From Oscheius sp. JU75 (Eukaryota; Nematoda; Chromadorea; Rhabditida; Rhabditidae): DNA of 64,000 nt. Location of the stretch: assembly GCA_037178855.1 (NCBI GenBank), contig JASJZC010000002.1:6336501-6400500 (forward strand), in the 5' to 3' direction. Positions within the stretch are counted from its first letter, which is position 1. The number at the start of each line of letters is the position of its first letter. This document shows positions 60,501 to 64,000 of the stretch, piece by piece. The translations under genes and the position numbers were made by a program. The notes below the pieces were generated by a model, which saw only the letters and a list, made by a program, of their open reading frames with translations, made no database searches and was not told where the DNA came from.

Positions 60501-61960
60501 CTGCTGGAGAAGAACAGGTGGGATCTTTTTTTTTAGTGTGGGCAATTTATGAGATTGACAGTTACAGTAAAATCGACCCATCTTACGCTCTTCTTTCCAG
60601 CGAAACCAGTCTGTCAGCGCTCCTTAACGGTCTCGTTCTCATGCTGAAGAATTCCGGCGAGGCTGCTCGTCCAATCTCCAGCTCGAGTCTCGTCTACACA
60701 ATTATTTCTCGTCTGGAGCCGCTAATCAAGTGCCATGATTCTACCACCATATGTCTAGCCGCCTCGGGACTGATCGGACAGTGTCTCTCCTACTGGACGC
60801 AGGCTCCAAATGTCAGTTTCTTTCGCACTTTTATTATCAAAAACGAGTTTCCAGGTAGCATTGGGCTGTCCCTCGGCTGTGACCCTGGTCGACTGGATGT
60901 GCTGGCAGCTGAAACACCGCGAGCTGAGCGAGGAACTGGCCGAGCAGAGCTCCAAAAATGTCGTCCATCTGGCCCAATGGCTCACGGCTGACGAATTCGA
61001 GAAGCTCATTAAGCGACTGGCCGGCATCTGTCGATTCGAGATTGCCAGACACCCGAAGGAGGCTATCAAGGTTCGTTTTCGCCTTATACTAGGTTTACAA
61101 GTGTTTCTAAGTGCTCTGTATAGGAGTTCACTAATAGGGGGAAGAGGGTTGAACCCGGCTTGTCCGGATCCGTTATCTGAGAGCTAACCGACTGAGCTAT
61201 GTTGGAAAATCTCACTTTTTTCCATTTTCTAATTATTGTGACCTCCGCTACTTTTGACTGTTTTGAGATTGAGAGCTCATTAGTATGACAGACATATTCT
61301 TTCTCAGTTTACAAAAGTGTTGTAGTAGAACTTGGTGCAGACGGGATCAAAGCCGGGTTGTCAGGTCCAAACACTTCGTTTCTACAACAGGCCACACGCA
61401 GACAGTTTAAATTAGTCTTTGAAAAATACTTATTTCAGAGACTGAGCTGTTTAAAGCTCGCAGCTGCTCTGGCCGTTCGGAATAGAGAGAGCCAAGTTTT
61501 TGCCCAATTCGTTGAAGAATTCTTGCCCCTGCTGGTCCGAGAAATGAACAGGAAATCGATCACATGTACGTTTTTTAACTCTCTATTTAAATAGATGTAA
61601 TCTACTTCAGACACGGAAGAACTGTACTCGATGGCGACGGAAATAGGTGATGTGATCAAGGCCCAAATTGGGGAGCAGAAGTACTCGACCCGGCTCGGGC
61701 AGTGTCAGAAGGAGCTCCTCAACAGGGCCGAGGACAGAAAACGCAAGGTTAAGGTCAGTTTTGTCTTTTCCCCTTGATAACTACGGCTTTTTCTTCAGGA
61801 AATGGCCGTGTCAGCTCCGGAGAAAACGGCCGAGATGAAGAGGAAGAAGAATGTGAAGAAGGTCGAGGCGAAGAAGAGGAAGCTGGACGAGGCCAAGCCA
61901 CATCGCGTCGCCAAGAGAAAGCATCTGGAGAAAAGACGTCTCCAGGAAGATGAAGACTAA
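42501..61960 (+). CDS. UTP20: U3 snoRNP/SSU processome component UTP20 (DRIM)
   Basis: 36 exons: 42501-42714, 42753-42859, 43165-43282, 43321-43562, 43604-43696, 43735-43890, 43932-44120, 44163-44451, 44493-44645, 44939-45188, 45227-45356, 45735-45867, 45942-46263, 46308-46476, 46695-47146, 53324-53504, 53816-53994, 54035-54249, 54531-54651, 54690-54960, 55539-55718, 55760-56050, 56725-57153, 57443-57588, 57791-57947, 57988-58086, 58538-59033, 59077-59260, 59478-59808, 59851-60000, 60195-60517, 60601-60811, 60855-61070, 61439-61565, 61611-61753, 61799-61960; about 2542 aa (human 2785, yeast 2493). A HEAT-repeat scaffold for 18S rRNA processing in the nucleolus. Family matches include LLTYPDSGIVKSTVACLFTY, VHTFIYHMQNSLKVGDLDSC and the Lys/Arg-rich C-terminal tail. 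All phases close, but exon 22 (about 55760) lacks a usable AG acceptor. Intron 15 houses an LRR gene. Confidence 0.93.
47166..52151 (-). CDS. Chaoptin-like extracellular LRR protein, GPI-anchor signal, nested in UTP20 intron
   Basis: Nineteen exons, high to low: 52151-52081, 52040-51863, 51823-51734, 51692-51507, 51466-51323, 51285-51079, 51038-50815, 50660-50573, 50536-50264, 50225-49902, 49713-49439, 49399-49162, 49125-48772, 48409-48309, 48269-48077, 48038-47946, 47906-47733, 47645-47415, 47375-47166; 1217 aa (fly chaoptin 1315), phases closed. Signal peptide (LKISLLFLLFHIFLVNG), Cys-containing N-cap, dozens of LxxLxLSxNxI repeats, LRRCT (GNDLSCDCRFWWLQPW, VKCDTG), and a C-terminal hydrophobic tail (VVEFLIWLYILLSIF) like a GPI signal. 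Intron 51862-51824 is GC-AG (gcacgg). Probably a cell-surface adhesion protein. The stop lies only about 20 bases from the UTP20 donor. Confidence 0.9.
52152..53323. other. Remainder of UTP20 intron 15, upstream of the LRR gene
   Basis: About 1.2 kb with no gene; presumably holds the LRR gene promoter. Ends at the UTP20 acceptor (gagatttcag) before 53324. Confidence 0.5.
54296..54372 (-). pseudogene. tRNA-like element D (Arg-ACG-like)
   Basis: Minus strand: A box TAGCTCAGACGGTTAG at about 54360-54345, anticodon loop TTACGGA (ACG), and T arm TCCGG-TTCGAACA-CCGGA at about 54320-54303 with an 8-base loop. T-rich DNA follows. The acceptor stem does not pair. UTP20 intron 54250-54530, antisense. 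Confidence 0.65.
57322..57395 (-). pseudogene. tRNA-like element E
   Basis: Minus strand: A box TGACTCAGTCGGCTAGCGC at about 57383-57365, loop ATTGCGAC, and B-box-like GGGTTCGGGCC at about 57337-57327. Acceptor unpaired. UTP20 intron 57154-57442, antisense. Confidence 0.6.
57677..57723 (+). repeat. 47-bp hairpin repeat, copy 3 (perfect arms)
   Basis: GTTCTGCAAAGTT and AACTTTGCAGAAC are exact reverse complements around a 21-base loop. It lies in UTP20 intron 57589-57790, but its CTTTGCAG is not the acceptor used there. Confidence 0.8.
58285..58358 (+). pseudogene. tRNA-like element H (Gly-like)
   Basis: Plus strand: A box TAGCGCAGCGGTAAAATTCTC resembles tRNA-Gly (GGTAGAATTCTCG), with B box GGTTCGGATCC at about 58333-58343. 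Stems are degenerate. UTP20 intron 58087-58537, sense. Confidence 0.55.
60018..60085 (+). pseudogene. tRNA-like element I
   Basis: Plus strand: A-box-like GGCTCAGTCGCTTAGCAC at about 60018-60035 and T-arm-like TCGGG-TGTGATT-CCCGG. The B box has lost its TTCG core. UTP20 intron 60001-60194, sense. Confidence 0.5.
61136..61212 (-). pseudogene. tRNA-like element F (same family as D)
   Basis: Minus strand: CATAGCTCAGTCGGTTAGC, then TCTCAGATAACGGATCC (as in element D), then B box GGGTTCAACCC. UTP20 intron 61071-61438, antisense. Confidence 0.6.
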
Positions 61961-62154
61961 TCGGGTATTTTGTTGAAATTTGCTGTTGTTTCTTGTTCTT
62001 GTTGTCAGTAAAACCAGTTACTTTCCCGTTTTCCGCGCCGAGATAAGCATTCATCCTCGAGCCATTCGCCCTAATTACTCGAGCGGAACTATCTTGAATG
62101 TAAAAGGACCGTGATAGCTCTTCCGCGTTGGTCAAGGCAATACACATTTATTAT

Positions 62155-62956
62155 TTAGAAGATTGCAGTGCAGAAGTTGGGCACTTTGGGAGCCTCGGGG
62201 ATTGTGGTTTCGACGGCAGTAGAGGCACGAGTAGTGGTAACCTGTTCAGTCGGACCGTCATTGAACAGGGCCGAAAAGAGGTCGGACGAGCCGAAGAGCC
62301 CCTTGACTTGCTGAAATTCCATAGGTGCTCATTCGCTGTCATAGTATACCTTCGAAACCTGCTCCTGGACGTACTTCTGGTAGGCAGACTGCTTGACATC
62401 GAAGACCTTGAGTTCTTCGATTTCGGAAGCCGTCAGATCGCGGGCATAGTCACGTCCAACGTAGACCTTGTTGCCCTGGATCATGCAACCGTCGAAGATG
62501 TACTGGGTCGTATCCTCGGCCTTGCAGAACGAGGGCTTGGCGGGAGCTTTGGGCAGTTCAAAATGTTTAGTCGAGCTGACGTTCTTCTTGCCAGAAACGC
62601 GCTCTTCGAGAGCCTTTTGCTTCTCGATTACGGCTGCCTTCACAGCCTAAAGTTTCACTGTCACTGTCACCGTCACTGAACTCACAGCCTTATAGTCCTC
62701 AGCCTTCTTCTGGTACTCGACGAATTCTTCTTGTTCCGAAGAAGTCAGCTCATGCTGCTTGAACCCATTGATGTACAGGACATTTCCCTATAAAGTTTTG
62801 CTCTCTGAAATCTCTTGAACTACTCACAGTAACGACACAGCCAGTAGCTCCTCCGGCTCCGCTCGAAGAGACGGCGATTGTTCCGACTGTTAAACGCTTT
62901 TGACGGGGAGCGCAGAAGGCAACAGTGGCGAGACAGAGGATTAAAATAAACTTCAT
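62155..62956 (-). CDS. Secreted pepsin-inhibitor-3 (aspin)-like protein
   Basis: Exons, high to low: 62956-62828, 62787-62686, 62646-62350, 62310-62155; 227 aa, phases closed. Signal peptide MKFILILCLATVAFCA. Two PI-3-like units: the first with TGCVVTGNVLYINGF and an ELT segment, the second with FCKAEDTTQYIFDGC, MIQGNKVYVGRDYARDLTAS and the terminal PNFC. In Ascaris PI-3 the N-terminal strand blocks the aspartic-protease cleft; conserved C...C spacing and the (G/D)xxYxRDLT block support the family. There is also a Thr-rich linker before the last Cys. A nematode-specific family; the target protease is unknown. The 3' end faces UTP20, 194 bases apart; AATAAA lies about 3 bases after the stop. 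Confidence 0.85.
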
Positions 62957-64000
62957 CTGAAATTTGTTTGAACAAGGAAATCGGAGAGAGAGAGAGAGAG
63001 AGGGGGAAAGATACAGATGTCGTGACCACTTTCAGCGCTCTACAATGGCACTCAAAGATTGGTGTCGGAATAGTTTGACATATATGGTCGATAAAGCGAA
63101 AATGGTGAAAGGACTAGAATGACTGGACTTATCGGAAAACTGGAAAGGAAGAGACAAGTTCTCAGCCGAGAAGGTTCTCGAACAATGAGGATTTTCTGAA
63201 GGTAAATGGGGTTGTTTTCGACAGCTGTCCTCCCTGACTCATAACATAGAAAAACAACTTTAGACCACCCTGTCTCTCTAGGCTGGACTTACTTGTGTTA
63301 GGAAGGGGCTAAACGCAATTGTGTCCGGATAGGGAAAACTGGGACAGGCTGACGGGTGTATGGAGAGAGAAACAATCGCTGATCGGATAGCCACAACAGT
63401 TGAAAAGGGGTGGAGATAATCGACTGTCAACCGGTCAGTCGGTCCGAATAAATAGGATTTGGAGGGGGAACGGCCTTGACTTTTGTTATGGTGTGAAGGA
63501 GCCAGCTACAAACGGTGAGGTGAAAGAGTACCTTGCATTAGAGTCGGTCGTGTAACTGAATGAGCACAATGTGCAGGTTGGGCATGAAAAACGATAAGCG
63601 AATAATAGTAGTTTATTTCTGATTGCCTCTACAATAATCGGTGAGGAGTAGTCAAGTGAGCTGGGAGAAGGCTCCTTTGTTAGGGAGAGCGGCCGTTATA
63701 AAGGTCTTACCGGAAATTAATAGGATATTACAAAATTAATAGGAAAAGGAAATGAACCGGTAACGTTAGTTCTCGCGTTCGCGAACTTTGAGAGAAAATG
63801 GTATAGAAAAGTGTGTAGAAGTACAACTAATAAGTTATCACTGTGTCATGGAACTTTGTAGTCTGACTTCTTTTCCCAAAAAATTGGTTTTGGATTTCTG
63901 TAGGCGCTAGTTTTTTACAATACTGTACACCCCCCATAGAGATTCAAGTTTCCTTTGCGCAAATGGGGAAGTTTTCAAGATTTGTTTTCGCACTTTTCTT
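62957..64000. other. Right-end intergenic region
   Basis: Upstream of the aspin-like gene: a (GA)n tract near 62982-63001, then about 1 kb in which I recognise no gene or element. Confidence 0.5.

Overview
The window is nematode-like genomic DNA. Most introns are only 35-70 nt with GT-AG ends, and several start codons lie directly behind a strong 3' splice site, as in SL trans-splicing. The gene content is also nematode-like: a giant repeat protein ending in a copine domain, a second copine-only protein, and a pepsin-inhibitor-3 (aspin) type secreted protein. I cannot name the species.

Layout. 1-16228 (+): 3' part of a giant gene whose 13.3-kb exon encodes two repeat arrays, followed by short exons for a copine-type vWA domain. 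17346-20368 (-): glycogen branching enzyme, 10 exons. 21150-24830 (-): second copine-domain gene. 24982-32599 (+): adhesion-type GPCR with duplicated Cys-rich modules, a mucin-like minisatellite, a GPS site and 7TM. 32604-34478 (-): unrecognised single-pass membrane protein, tail-to-tail with the GPCR. 36290-38238 (-): atypical E2F (E2F7/8, EFL-3 type) with two winged-helix domains. 41870-42329 (+): ribosomal protein L37, followed 171 bases later by UTP20 (42501-61960, 36 exons, about 2542 aa). A complete 19-exon chaoptin-like LRR gene (47166-52151, -) sits inside the 6.2-kb intron 15 of UTP20. 62155-62956 (-): aspin-like inhibitor. Most reconstructions keep reading phase across every junction; the exceptions are noted (one UTP20 junction, and the 5' end of the second copine gene).

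Non-coding structure. At least nine decayed tRNA-like elements lie inside introns, and four share a leader upstream of the A box. A 47-bp hairpin repeat occurs three times with identical geometry. A 723-bp foldback element fills part of a GPCR intron. There is also a near-perfect 57-nt hairpin between the E2F and RPL37 genes.

Functional links are modest and partly inferred. RPL37 and UTP20 both serve ribosome production and are spaced like an operon. The two copine proteins resemble nematode muscle-attachment copines (CPNA-1/CPNA-2). The E2F gene has consensus E2F sites upstream of its own start.
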